Of a stretch of 5,735 bases of DNA, positions 1 through 5,666 are shown piece by piece. The stretch spans positions 1 to 5,735 of the forward strand of contig JBCDBX010000106.1 in NCBI GenBank assembly GCA_039182865.1. Direction: 5' to 3'. The notes beneath the pieces were generated by a model. It was not told where the DNA came from. It saw only the letters and a list, made by a program, of their open reading frames with translations, and did no database searches. A program made the translations under genes and the position numbers. Positions within the stretch are counted from its first letter, which is position 1. Each line of letters starts with the position of its first letter. The DNA comes from UBA1858 sp039182865. Lineage in GTDB: Bacteria; Pseudomonadota; Gammaproteobacteria; UBA4575.

Positions 1-90
1 CACAGTGAGTGCACGTGCGCGTTCAGATTCGGCAATTTGTACCTGTCCATAATAAGGCGGTGACATACGTTGAGAATAGGTTTTTATCAT
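1..90 (-). CDS. 5' end of an unrecognised gene, cut by the window edge
   Basis: An open frame begins with ATG at 90-88 and stays open for 30 codons to base 1, so only the N-terminus is visible. It reads MIKTYSQRMSPPYYG followed by a charged, helix-prone stretch ending ESERARALTV. It starts 11 bases after the stop of the repeat protein upstream and on the same strand, which suggests co-transcription. Neither this ATG nor the alternative ATG at 66-64 (Met9) has a clear Shine-Dalgarno sequence, so the start is uncertain. No signal peptide or membrane segment is present in the visible part. I do not recognise the family and assign no function. That it is a real gene is an inference from the tight spacing, the shared strand and the open frame. 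Confidence 0.5.
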   Translation of the reverse strand, partial: MIKTYSQRMSPPYYGQVQIAESERARALTV

Positions 91-101
91 ATTGGCTAGA
101 A

Positions 102-1211
102 CTAAACTTGAAGTAATTTCACGAGCTCATTGGACTTATCGCGACGTTCTTCAGCAAGCTTTTGGTATTGCACTAAACCCGCAGAAGAAAACAAAGTTGC
201 GATCTCATCAAACTCAGAAGCCGCTTTCATAGCCATGTCAACATAATCAGATTCACTGGCTAAAGCATGCATTGCGGATGCACGGTTAGCGGTCACCATC
301 GCCCACATCATCGGGACGTCTTCTTTAGGCAAAGCTTTTAATGTTGCATCATAGATAGGAATAGACTCTTCTAAAGAACCGATGTCTTCTTCATGGGTTC
401 CGAGCGCTTGCAGTATTGCGGCTAAATTATTTTGTGTAATTGCCCAGCCATAAGCAGATTTATCAGGTGTACGTTCAGCCATCGCATTACGCATAACAAC
501 AACTGATTGTTCTAGTGTGCGCGCACCCTTGCGGTGTGTGCCTAACAAACAAAGAACATTACCTACACTACACAAACATTGCGCCCAGTCATCGGGATGT
601 TCTTCCCGCTTTAATGCAGTGGATGCTTGCTTATAAGTTTCAGCTGCTTGTTTTAAAAAACTCGTATCATCTTCGAGCTGACCTAATGTTTGCATAACAA
701 CGCCAAGATTATACTGTGTACTCGCCCACTCATATGGCATGTCATCGAATGTGCGCACTTCTAAAGCTTGCTCGTAAGACATAGCAGCTTGTTCTAAGAA
801 ATGTGAGCTTCCGCTTCTTTGGCCGATGAAACCCATCACGTCACCTATATTGTGATGTATCGTCGACCACTTAACAGGATCATCTTCTCTTTCCACCATC
901 ATCTGAATACCTTGAAATAGTTCGATGGCTTGTTGGAAAACATGAGCACCGCCTAGCCTTAACTCACGAATATCAGCAGTATCTACCAGAGTGCTCTGTG
1001 AGTTTGCCCATTCGATTAAAGTTTTCTTATTAGGCTCTATCTCGAGAAAGGTTTCACTAAAACGATCCATCGCTTGAGACAAAGTCGCACACACCGGTGA
1101 ATCGCTATCGAGCAGTTCAGTTAAGTAGTGAGATTTATTTTCATAACGCCAAGCCATAGGAACACCTAGTCCAGGTGTTAATAAAGTTTCAGCGTAAAGG
1201 TTATGCGACAA
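102..1211 (-). CDS. TPR-like helical repeat protein with 47-residue repeats
   Basis: A 369-residue protein without signal peptide or membrane segments, probably cytoplasmic. It is built of repeats whose tryptophans fall at residues 21, 68, 115, 162, 209, 256 and 303, exactly 47 apart, and these are its only tryptophans. A typical unit reads W-A, then N-L-G at about +6 to +8, L-G at about +14, L-E-Q-A at +24 to +27 and Y at +31, with an acidic or proline-containing linker (DDP, DDMP, EHP) before the next W. This matches extended tetratricopeptide repeats, which form helical solenoids that bind other proteins. The first unit (from W21) is degenerate, and a charged helix (about 350-369) ends the protein. 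The start is TTG (1211-1209), supported by GGAG eight bases upstream. It follows the FKBP gene after 42 bases, probably in one operon. The partner is unknown; a scaffold or adaptor role is inference. Confidence 0.85.
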   Translation of the reverse strand: MSHNLYAETLLTPGLGVPMAWRYENKSHYLTELLDSDSPVCATLSQAMDRFSETFLEIEPNKKTLIEWANSQSTLVDTADIRELRLGGAHVFQQAIELFQGIQMMVEREDDPVKWSTIHHNIGDVMGFIGQRSGSSHFLEQAAMSYEQALEVRTFDDMPYEWASTQYNLGVVMQTLGQLEDDTSFLKQAAETYKQASTALKREEHPDDWAQCLCSVGNVLCLLGTHRKGARTLEQSVVVMRNAMAERTPDKSAYGWAITQNNLAAILQALGTHEEDIGSLEESIPIYDATLKALPKEDVPMMWAMVTANRASAMHALASESDYVDMAMKAASEFDEIATLFSSAGLVQYQKLAEERRDKSNELVKLLQV

Positions 1212-1219
1212 AAAAGTTT

Positions 1220-1223
1220 CTCC
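1220..1223 (-). promoter_or_regulatory. Ribosome binding site that supports a TTG start
   Basis: GGAG lies eight bases before the TTG at 1211-1209. The next in-frame ATG is Met19, which would remove the N-terminus just before the first periodic tryptophan. The well-placed GGAG is the reason for choosing the TTG start. Confidence 0.6.
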
Positions 1224-1253
1224 GTCAGATTAAAATGACTAACAGATAAAAAA

Positions 1254-1793
1254 CTAATTGATAGGTTGGGTTTTTTGTCCTGGCCCAACTATTTCACTAA
1301 TATCAGGCTCAGCATCTACCGGACCGCCCGCTTCTAACTCCTCGTCTGTGGCATCACGCACATTGAGAATCTCTAATTTGAAAATAACTTCGCGACCACA
1401 TAGAGGATTATTACCATCAATCGTGACCGAGTGTTTATCAACTCGAGTGACCAGAAATGATTTAGTTTGACCTTGTTCGTTTTCCATCAATATAGACATG
1501 CCCACTTGACGGTACTCATCAGGGACATTCTCTATTGCATCTGTAATCACTAAAGTCTCATCTCGCTCGCCATATAGATTATTACAGTCGATAGGGACCT
1601 CAATTACATCACCAGCAGCTTTACCTTCTAATTCAGCTGTGACCTGCGGTGCAAGCGCCTCAGTGATACCATGAATATAGCCAATGGCATATTCAACTGT
1701 GGTTAATACAGATTCCGTTTTTGCATCAATCACTTTGTAAGTCAGTTCCACAAACTTACCTTCATCAATGACGTCTTTAACGATTTCACTCAT
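1254..1793 (-). CDS. SlyD-like FKBP-type peptidyl-prolyl cis-trans isomerase
   Basis: A 179-residue cytoplasmic protein of the SlyD group: a prolyl isomerase whose FKBP domain is interrupted by an insert-in-flap chaperone domain. Residues about 13-75 form the first part of the FKBP fold (VELTYKV, YIHG at 39-42, ELEGKAAGD at 54-62, NLYGERDETL at 72-81). Residues about 76-121 are the flap insert (VPDEYRQVGM, then a strand pair ending VTRVDKHSV). The FKBP fold resumes at 122-148 with TIDGNNPLCG and ends with RDATDEELEAGG, the usual SlyD end of domain. In E. coli SlyD the matching segment is DGNHMLAG, so the histidine is asparagine here. The tail (about 158-179) is acidic and lacks the His/Cys-rich nickel-binding region of enterobacterial SlyD. 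The ATG at 1793 has no obvious Shine-Dalgarno sequence. It lies between a small unknown gene and the repeat-protein gene; a link to Apr assembly is possible but unproven. Confidence 0.85.
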   Translation of the reverse strand: MSEIVKDVIDEGKFVELTYKVIDAKTESVLTTVEYAIGYIHGITEALAPQVTAELEGKAAGDVIEVPIDCNNLYGERDETLVITDAIENVPDEYRQVGMSILMENEQGQTKSFLVTRVDKHSVTIDGNNPLCGREVIFKLEILNVRDATDEELEAGGPVDAEPDISEIVGPGQKTQPIN

Positions 1794-1848
1794 ATCTAAT
1801 TAAGTCGGTTAAGAAAAATTCTTTCTAATTGGAACAAAAAACTGAAGA

Positions 1849-2199
1849 TTAAAATATTGAAGCTGCGAAAATTTTAATCTCACCTTCTTCGTAACCTAAC
1901 ACTATACGCCCTAACCATTCTCCTTCTTTCTTAGTAGAACGAACTCTGTATAACACAGTCACATGCTGACCACGACGTATGATTCCAAGGTAATCATAGT
2001 TAGTATCTAAATTTCTAGTTAATTCACTTTTTGCAAATTGCTTACCTACTTCCACTTCATTCAAGCCGAGCAAACATTCATAAGAAAAATTGCGAGTGAA
2101 CTTTCCATATTCACCTTCATTTGAAAACTTTATAAGATCATCCCAATAAGAATGCGCAACTTCTAAAATTTCGTCATCGGTGTTTTCGATAATATTCAT
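1849..2199 (-). CDS. Small conserved-looking protein of unknown function
   Basis: A 116-residue soluble protein that I do not recognise. Residues about 6-40 look helical and amphipathic (DEILEVAHSYWDDLIKF, then GEYGKFTRNFS). A central loop-and-helix region (about 48-64) follows, and the last half has alternating strand-like segments (YLGIIRRGQHV, TVLYRVRS, WLGRIVLGYEEGEIKIFAASIF) separated by turns. An N-terminal helix pair followed by a curved sheet recalls the NTF2/SnoaL fold, but this is only a by-eye resemblance. There is no signal peptide, membrane segment or cysteine pair. The ATG at 2199 has only a weak purine run upstream. The gene follows the apr terminator and precedes the FKBP gene by 55 bases, so it is probably the first gene of a separate unit. 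Codon composition resembles its neighbours, with no sign of recent transfer. Confidence 0.7.
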   Translation of the reverse strand: MNIIENTDDEILEVAHSYWDDLIKFSNEGEYGKFTRNFSYECLLGLNEVEVGKQFAKSELTRNLDTNYDYLGIIRRGQHVTVLYRVRSTKKEGEWLGRIVLGYEEGEIKIFAASIF

Positions 2200-2217
2200 A
2201 AGACTTTTCGTAGGTTT

Positions 2218-2246
2218 TTTATAATTTTAGGTGATCTTAAAGTAAA
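2218..2246 (-). promoter_or_regulatory. Possible sigma-70 promoter of the downstream three-gene unit
   Basis: On the minus strand TTTACT (2246-2241) is followed after 17 bases by TATAAA (2223-2218), matching the -35 consensus at four and the -10 consensus at five of six positions. Transcription would start near 2211, giving a leader of about 12 bases before the ATG at 2199. The -35 box overlaps the T-run of the apr terminator. The region is AT-rich, so such matches arise easily; this is a candidate only. Confidence 0.35.
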
Positions 2247-2277
2247 AAAGACCAACAGCACAGCCGTTGATCTTTTT
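2245..2277 (-). terminator. Intrinsic terminator of the apr operon
   Basis: In minus-strand RNA, AAAAAGATCAACGGC (2277-2263) pairs with GCTGTTGGTCTTTTT (2259-2245) around a three-base loop (2262-2260). This gives a 15-base-pair stem with two G-U wobbles, and the T-run extends to 2244. In plus-strand RNA both wobbles become A-C mismatches, so the element is polarised for minus-strand transcription. It lies 55 bases past the aprA stop and separates aprMBA from the three genes downstream. Some read-through cannot be excluded. Confidence 0.85.
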
Positions 2278-2295
2278 AGAACTCTATGATGTCTA

Positions 2296-2316
2296 GGGAT
2301 TGTTTAGCACAACCCC
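2296..2316 (-). other. Hairpin in the aprA 3' untranslated region
   Basis: GGGGTTGT (2316-2309) pairs with ACAATCCC (2303-2296) across a five-base loop in minus-strand RNA: eight base pairs including one G-U that would be an A-C mismatch in the other strand. It begins 16 bases after the aprA stop codon and is not followed by a T-run, so it is probably not a terminator alone. A role in protecting the 3' end of the transcript is inference. Confidence 0.5.
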
Positions 2317-2332
2317 ATTTCATCATGACTGT

Positions 2333-3361
2333 TTAGGCAGCCTTTTCCTCTTCTTCACCAACTAGGTGATAACAAGGCGCTTTTTCCATTGTGTACTCGC
2401 CAGTCTCAGGATCACGACGAGAAACAGTAAGTACATGCCAGTTTTGATCGTCTACCTTCAAGAAGTCTCCACGGTAGTAGTATCCAGGCCAACGAGTCTC
2501 TTTGCGGAACATGGTGTGTTGCAAAACAGCCTCAGAAGTAAGATGACGGTGCTTTAATTCCCATGCACGTAATAATTCGTGAATGTTTTCTGCACCAATC
2601 TTCTCAAGGTCTTCTTCTAAGATCTTCATCTTCTTCAGACCAATGCTAAGAAGCTTTTCGTTAGTCATGTAGTTAACCGTTACACCACCACCATATTCGT
2701 CCATTAGCTTCTGCAAGCGATCAAGACCTTGACGTGGGTTAATGTAGTTAGGGTTAACACTACCCGCAGTGATTTCATTGCGATAAATCTTATAATGTTC
2801 AAGTGGCTTATAGACTTGTTCACGTCGATCATCAACTTGCTTTTGAGATACTGTGATGCCTTCGGCTTTGCCATCATCGATGTATTGACACGCCGCTTTT
2901 GCAGCTAGACGGCCTTCGGTGAATGAACCTGATGAAAATGCATGTGGTGTCCCACCTGCAGCATCACCTGCACCAAATAGACCTTCAACAGTGGTCATAC
3001 GGTTATAACCCCAGAAGTATTCATCTGGAGAAATATCTTCAGGACCTGAGACCCATGCACCACAACCTGTTGCGTGTGAACCCATCACATACGGCTCTGA
3101 AGTCGTTAACTCCGGGTTTTCGTATTTAGGATCCAAATCAGTAGCAGCCCAAAGAACGGCTTGACCAACTGTCATGCCTAAGAAATTATGCCAACCAATC
3201 TCTTCTAAGTGGGGATCTTGGAATGCTTCCATAGTCACCATGTGAATAGGACCACGACCTGCATTCACTTCAGAAATTAACGCGTGATTACGCAAACATG
3301 TTGGAATAGGACGATGTGTTCTATGTGAAGCTTCTGGATCCAAGTATTCCTTGCCCACCAT
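2333..3361 (-). CDS. aprA: AprA C-terminal segment after the TGA
   Basis: From the first methionine after the stop this segment encodes 342 residues (residues 285-626 of the read-through protein); AprA similarity already begins at the codon after the TGA, with LGEEYESKWW. It contains RTHRPIPTCLRNHAL, GPIHMVTMEAF, the GSHATGC segment with His380, which I take to match the substrate-contacting histidine of characterised AprA, and GLFGAGDAAGG (about 411-421), the C-terminal FAD-binding motif of the fumarate reductase/succinate dehydrogenase superfamily. The C-terminus (RGDFLKVDDQNWHVLTVSRRD) is typical AprA. Independent translation is doubtful: only a CAAGAG directly abuts the ATG at 3361, with no proper spacing, and a fragment without the N-terminal Rossmann part should not bind FAD. 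It is best read as the remainder of aprA, not a separate gene. Confidence 0.85.
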   Translation of the reverse strand: MVGKEYLDPEASHRTHRPIPTCLRNHALISEVNAGRGPIHMVTMEAFQDPHLEEIGWHNFLGMTVGQAVLWAATDLDPKYENPELTTSEPYVMGSHATGCGAWVSGPEDISPDEYFWGYNRMTTVEGLFGAGDAAGGTPHAFSSGSFTEGRLAAKAACQYIDDGKAEGITVSQKQVDDRREQVYKPLEHYKIYRNEITAGSVNPNYINPRQGLDRLQKLMDEYGGGVTVNYMTNEKLLSIGLKKMKILEEDLEKIGAENIHELLRAWELKHRHLTSEAVLQHTMFRKETRWPGYYYRGDFLKVDDQNWHVLTVSRRDPETGEYTMEKAPCYHLVGEEEEKAA

Positions 3362-3406
3362 CTCTTGTAATTGAGGCCACCACTTTGATTCGTACTCTTC
3401 GCCGAG

Positions 3407-3409
3407 TCA
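3407..3409 (-). other. In-frame TGA at aprA codon 269
   Basis: The codons read TAC ACT AAA AAT TGA CTC GGC GAA GAG. The frame is identical on both sides (284 whole codons between the ATG at 4213 and the ATG at 3361), so this is a substitution-type stop, not a frameshift. The base after the stop is C, a context regarded as relatively leaky for UGA. No convincing bacterial SECIS hairpin is seen at the usual distance after the codon. Confidence 0.9.
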
Positions 3410-4213
3410 ATTTTTAGTGTATGTTTTGAGATGCAAGAAGTAAGCACCTACTGGACCATATCCATCTTTAAAACGCGCTAATACAATGCGGTTTTCCATT
3501 TGAGTCATTTTCGCGCCAGCACCAATCAACAATCCATAAGCCGAACCCGAAGACCATGGTGCATACCAAACACGACCTGCACCTTCACCCACAGAGCGTG
3601 GTTTATAAATATTTGAAGCACCGCCCGCTGCACAGACAACTGTCTTTGATTTAAATACGTGGTAATCACCAGTACGTACGTTAAATCCGACTGCACCTGC
3701 AACACGGTTTTCTTTGGACTCATCCATTAACAAGTGAGTTAAGCAGATTCGGTTAAATATTTTATCTGCAGATTTTTTCGCAGCTTCAGCAACGATAGGC
3801 TTGTATGACTCACCGTGAATCATAATCTGCCAACGGCCTTCACGCTGGTAAGTACCTGTCTTAGGGTTACGCATTAGTGGTAAACCCCATTCTTCAAACT
3901 GGTGAACAGCTGAATCAACGTGGCGCGCCATATCAAACAATAAGTCTTCGCGCACCATACCCATCAAATCAATACGTGCATAACGCACGTGATCTTCAGG
4001 ATTGTTCTCACCGAAACGCGTACCCATGTAACAGTTAATCGCATATAGACCCTGTGCTACCGCACCAGAACGATCGATGTTAGCTTTTTCAGCAATAACG
4101 ACTTTTTTGTCTTTACCCCAGTAACGAGCTTCAAATGCAGCACCCGTTCCTGCCATACCGGCACCGGCGACTAAAATGTCGATGCCATCTTCAACAACAG
4201 TGTTGTAACCCAT
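3407..4213 (-). CDS. aprA: AprA N-terminal segment before the TGA
   Basis: This segment encodes 268 residues and carries the N-terminal FAD-binding fold: a strand leading to GAGMAG (17-22), the acidic Glu42 at the end of the next strand, and NIDRSGAVAQGLYAIN (45-60). It continues through HGESYKP (133-139), AAGGASNIYKPRSVGEGAGRVWYAPW (195-220) and the conserved ENRIVLARFKDGYGP (240-254), a region that lines the substrate channel in known structures; Trp216 or Trp220 and Arg247 are likely substrate-side residues, by memory of the archaeal enzyme. The start is secure: AAGGAG lies ten bases upstream and the ATG shares one base with the aprB stop (TAATG), implying coupled translation. If translation stops at 3407, the product is less than half an AprA and lacks most of the capping and C-terminal FAD regions, so it should be inactive. 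Confidence 0.88.
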   Translation of the reverse strand: MGYNTVVEDGIDILVAGAGMAGTGAAFEARYWGKDKKVVIAEKANIDRSGAVAQGLYAINCYMGTRFGENNPEDHVRYARIDLMGMVREDLLFDMARHVDSAVHQFEEWGLPLMRNPKTGTYQREGRWQIMIHGESYKPIVAEAAKKSADKIFNRICLTHLLMDESKENRVAGAVGFNVRTGDYHVFKSKTVVCAAGGASNIYKPRSVGEGAGRVWYAPWSSGSAYGLLIGAGAKMTQMENRIVLARFKDGYGPVGAYFLHLKTYTKN

Positions 4214-4695
4214 TAGTAGTAAACTCCTTCTTTCATCTTCAAGCCATTAGATTCAAGTGTGTGAATACCACCTTCGTCCATACGAATGTATTTTGGCTCG
4301 TTGAAAAGTAATTGACTGTCTTTCATATCACTACTTGGCGCAGCTTCGTTTGCCAATTCAGGAATATGTTCACCCCAAGGTTTAGTCGTGATTGGAGCAA
4401 GCAAGTTCATATCTTTCTTGCCGTTGCGGAACTTAATGCGCCATGCGATCACACCTTTTTCTTCGTCACGAATCACACGTACTGAGTGACCAAGTGGTGC
4501 GAAGTCAGCATAACCACGAACGTCAATGGCATTATGTGGGCAAGCCTTAACACAGGAATAACATTCCCAGCACATGTTAGGCTCAATGTTGTATGCACGA
4601 CGTGTCGTTGTATCGATGTGCATAATGTCCGATGGGCAAATATCGACGCAATGTCCACAGCCATCACAACGAGTCATATAAACAAAAGTAGGCAT
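4213..4695 (-). CDS. aprB: Adenylylsulfate reductase beta subunit (ferredoxin type)
   Basis: AprB is a 160-residue iron-sulfur subunit that shuttles electrons between the FAD of AprA and the external partner. Two [4Fe-4S] motifs are complete: Cys10, Cys13, Cys16 and Cys20-Pro (CDGCGHCVDICP), and Cys42, Cys45, Cys48 and Cys52-Pro (CWECYSCVKACP). Residues about 57-100 form the small sheet region (YADFAPLGHSVRV, GVIAWRIKFRNG). The tail from about 105, including TTKPWGEHIPEL and the end LKMKEGVYY, matches the extended C-terminus that wraps around AprA in known structures. The first motif has the short C-x2-C-x2-C-x3-C spacing rather than the insertion seen in many sulfate reducers. The ATG at 4695 follows GAGAG at seven bases. 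The stop TAA overlaps the aprA ATG by one base, fitting equal synthesis of the two subunits. Length and motifs are normal. Confidence 0.97.
   Translation of the reverse strand: MPTFVYMTRCDGCGHCVDICPSDIMHIDTTTRRAYNIEPNMCWECYSCVKACPHNAIDVRGYADFAPLGHSVRVIRDEEKGVIAWRIKFRNGKKDMNLLAPITTKPWGEHIPELANEAAPSSDMKDSQLLFNEPKYIRMDEGGIHTLESNGLKMKEGVYY
4224..4229 (-). promoter_or_regulatory. Ribosome binding site of aprA inside the aprB 3' end
   Basis: AAGGAG lies ten bases before the aprA ATG and within the last codons of aprB (the KEG of KEGVYY). Together with the TAATG overlap it supports translational coupling of the two subunits. Confidence 0.75.
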
Positions 4696-4750
4696 AATTT
4701 ATCTCTCTAATATTCGTTACTGAAAATTACTAATTGTTAATGGCTAAATA

Positions 4751-5602
4751 CTAATAGTGACTTGGAGCTTCACGCTTAATACCAGGTCCCATATTAGGTG
4801 GGTTAACACCCATGTACTCCGGGATGTCCGGATACTTAGCCTGCAATGTAGGATCTGAAAGATCCCCTAACTCAGGCAAGTTTTCATATGAACCGTCAGC
4901 CTTGATGCATCGCTTTTGATAAGCCGCGGCAGGCTTAAAGAACATATGTGCGAATTTAGACCAAAAGACTGTGCTGAACAAGACAGTAGCAGAGGCAATG
5001 AACAGTACAAGGAACAGCATATTCAACAAACCTGCGCCAAGCGTCCATGCCCATAATAGTGAGAAAGTACCAGTGCTAATTAAGCCGACAATAAAGATGT
5101 CACCACGACCATTAAAGTTGTACCACTTAACACCCTCAGATGCGACATCAACACGAATAAAAAACCAGAACCAATAACCGCCAATACATAAACTGATTGC
5201 ACCCAAATACCAAAGTGCGGTTAATAAGCCAGGTGCTGCGACATCAGGACTTGATGTATAACCAAAGATAAGCCAAACAGTGGCTACGACGAAAAGGACG
5301 AACCCATACATTGTGAACAAATGGGAAATACGACGACGTGTGCTTTTGAATTCTGCTGAGGCTAATACTTCATTTGCGACAGTCGCCACAGCTAAAGATG
5401 TTTTCTCACTACTTGATAAAGTTCGTTTTGCACTTTTTTTCGCTTTTTCGGCATTTTCAAAAAAGTATTGGGCACTCTTTTTATGCATCATATCGAGAAT
5501 CGTACCGCCTACAACAAATATGAACATCAATACGATGTAGCCTTGTAGGACAGCAGAAGGAATTAATGCAGAGAGTTCGGCAAAAGGATTAATGCTGAAC
5601 AT
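4751..5602 (-). CDS. aprM: AprM, membrane anchor of adenylylsulfate reductase
   Basis: A 283-residue membrane protein encoded directly before aprB and aprA; AprM is the proposed anchor that links AprBA to the quinone pool in sulfur oxidisers lacking QmoABC. By eye it has five membrane segments: about 14-38, 93-115, 124-150, 168-192 and 194-222. The loop at 40-68 is rich in Lys, Ala and Ser (HKKSAQYFF, EKAKKSAKR) and should be cytoplasmic, giving N-out and C-in with a cytoplasmic tail of about 60 residues that could meet AprB. His93 (RRISHLFTMYGFV) and His219 (FWSKFAHMFFKP) sit at membrane edges in contexts like the haem-ligating histidines of QmoC, DsrM and NarI; haem binding here is inference. 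No N-terminal ferredoxin domain is present, unlike QmoC. The ATG at 5602 follows CGGAG at nine bases. It is probably the first gene of the aprMBA operon; the gap to aprB is 55 bases. Confidence 0.9.
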   Translation of the reverse strand: MFSINPFAELSALIPSAVLQGYIVLMFIFVVGGTILDMMHKKSAQYFFENAEKAKKSAKRTLSSSEKTSLAVATVANEVLASAEFKSTRRRISHLFTMYGFVLFVVATVWLIFGYTSSPDVAAPGLLTALWYLGAISLCIGGYWFWFFIRVDVASEGVKWYNFNGRGDIFIVGLISTGTFSLLWAWTLGAGLLNMLFLVLFIASATVLFSTVFWSKFAHMFFKPAAAYQKRCIKADGSYENLPELGDLSDPTLQAKYPDIPEYMGVNPPNMGPGIKREAPSHY

Positions 5603-5611
5603 ATTTTTGGA

Positions 5612-5615
5612 CTCC
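5612..5615 (-). promoter_or_regulatory. Ribosome binding site of aprM
   Basis: GGAG (within CCGGAGTCC) lies nine bases before the aprM ATG at 5602-5600 and fixes that start. Confidence 0.65.
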
Positions 5616-5666
5616 GGAATGTATAGTTAGGATTTAACAGCCGCAGTAGTTTGATGCTGATCCGGT

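Larger units (their letters stand above)
2333..4213 (-). pseudogene. aprA: aprA, full-length frame interrupted by one in-frame TGA
   Basis: This is the complete gene for the alpha (FAD) subunit of dissimilatory adenylylsulfate reductase, which interconverts APS with sulfite and AMP in the cytoplasm. From ATG at 4213-4211 to TAA at 2335-2333 it is one frame of 626 codons, a normal AprA length, and both halves align convincingly with AprA from memory. Codon 269 is TGA (3409-3407). The reading KTYTKN-stop-LGEEYESKWW continues the family sequence without a shift; related proteins carry a small residue (Gly, Ala or perhaps Cys, from memory) at that place. GGA to TGA or TGC/TGT to TGA would each be one base change. 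The rest shows no decay: no second stop, no frameshift, conserved motifs intact. A sequencing error, a very recent nonsense mutation or TGA recoding/read-through are all compatible. It is labelled a pseudogene only because the frame as written is broken; the confidence refers to the identity of the gene. Confidence 0.9.

Noticed and set aside
515..697. Plus-strand open frame over the repeat protein
   Set aside because: Antisense to well-defined repeats and with no ribosome binding site; likewise the plus-strand frames at 1258-1470, 2366-2557, 2923-3129, 4971-5177 and 5280-5540.
1794..1848. Terminator between the unknown gene and the FKBP gene
   Set aside because: The AGAAA/TTTCT pairing (five base pairs, A-T rich) is too weak and lacks a proper T-run after it.
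3361..3412. Frameshift as the cause of the split aprA
   Set aside because: The distance between the two segments is a whole number of codons and the codons between them read LGEEYESKWWPQLQE in the same frame; only the TGA interrupts.
3361..3430. Selenocysteine insertion element after the aprA TGA
   Set aside because: A small CTC-GGCGAA-GAG stem starts immediately after the TGA, with TTGA/TCAA able to close around it over a six-base bulge. The loop is only about three bases from the TGA, much closer than in known bacterial SECIS elements, and no good stem was found at the usual distance.
3526..3723. 65-codon open frame on the minus strand within aprA
   Set aside because: It overlaps strongly conserved AprA sequence in another frame and has no ribosome binding site or recognisable features.
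4473..4710. Open frames on both strands across aprB
   Set aside because: They lie over the two iron-sulfur motifs of AprB in other frames and are shadows of that gene.
4751..5602. QmoC or DsrM instead of AprM
   Set aside because: There is no N-terminal ferredoxin domain as in QmoC, no qmoA/qmoB neighbours, and the gene directly precedes aprB and aprA, the typical place of aprM.
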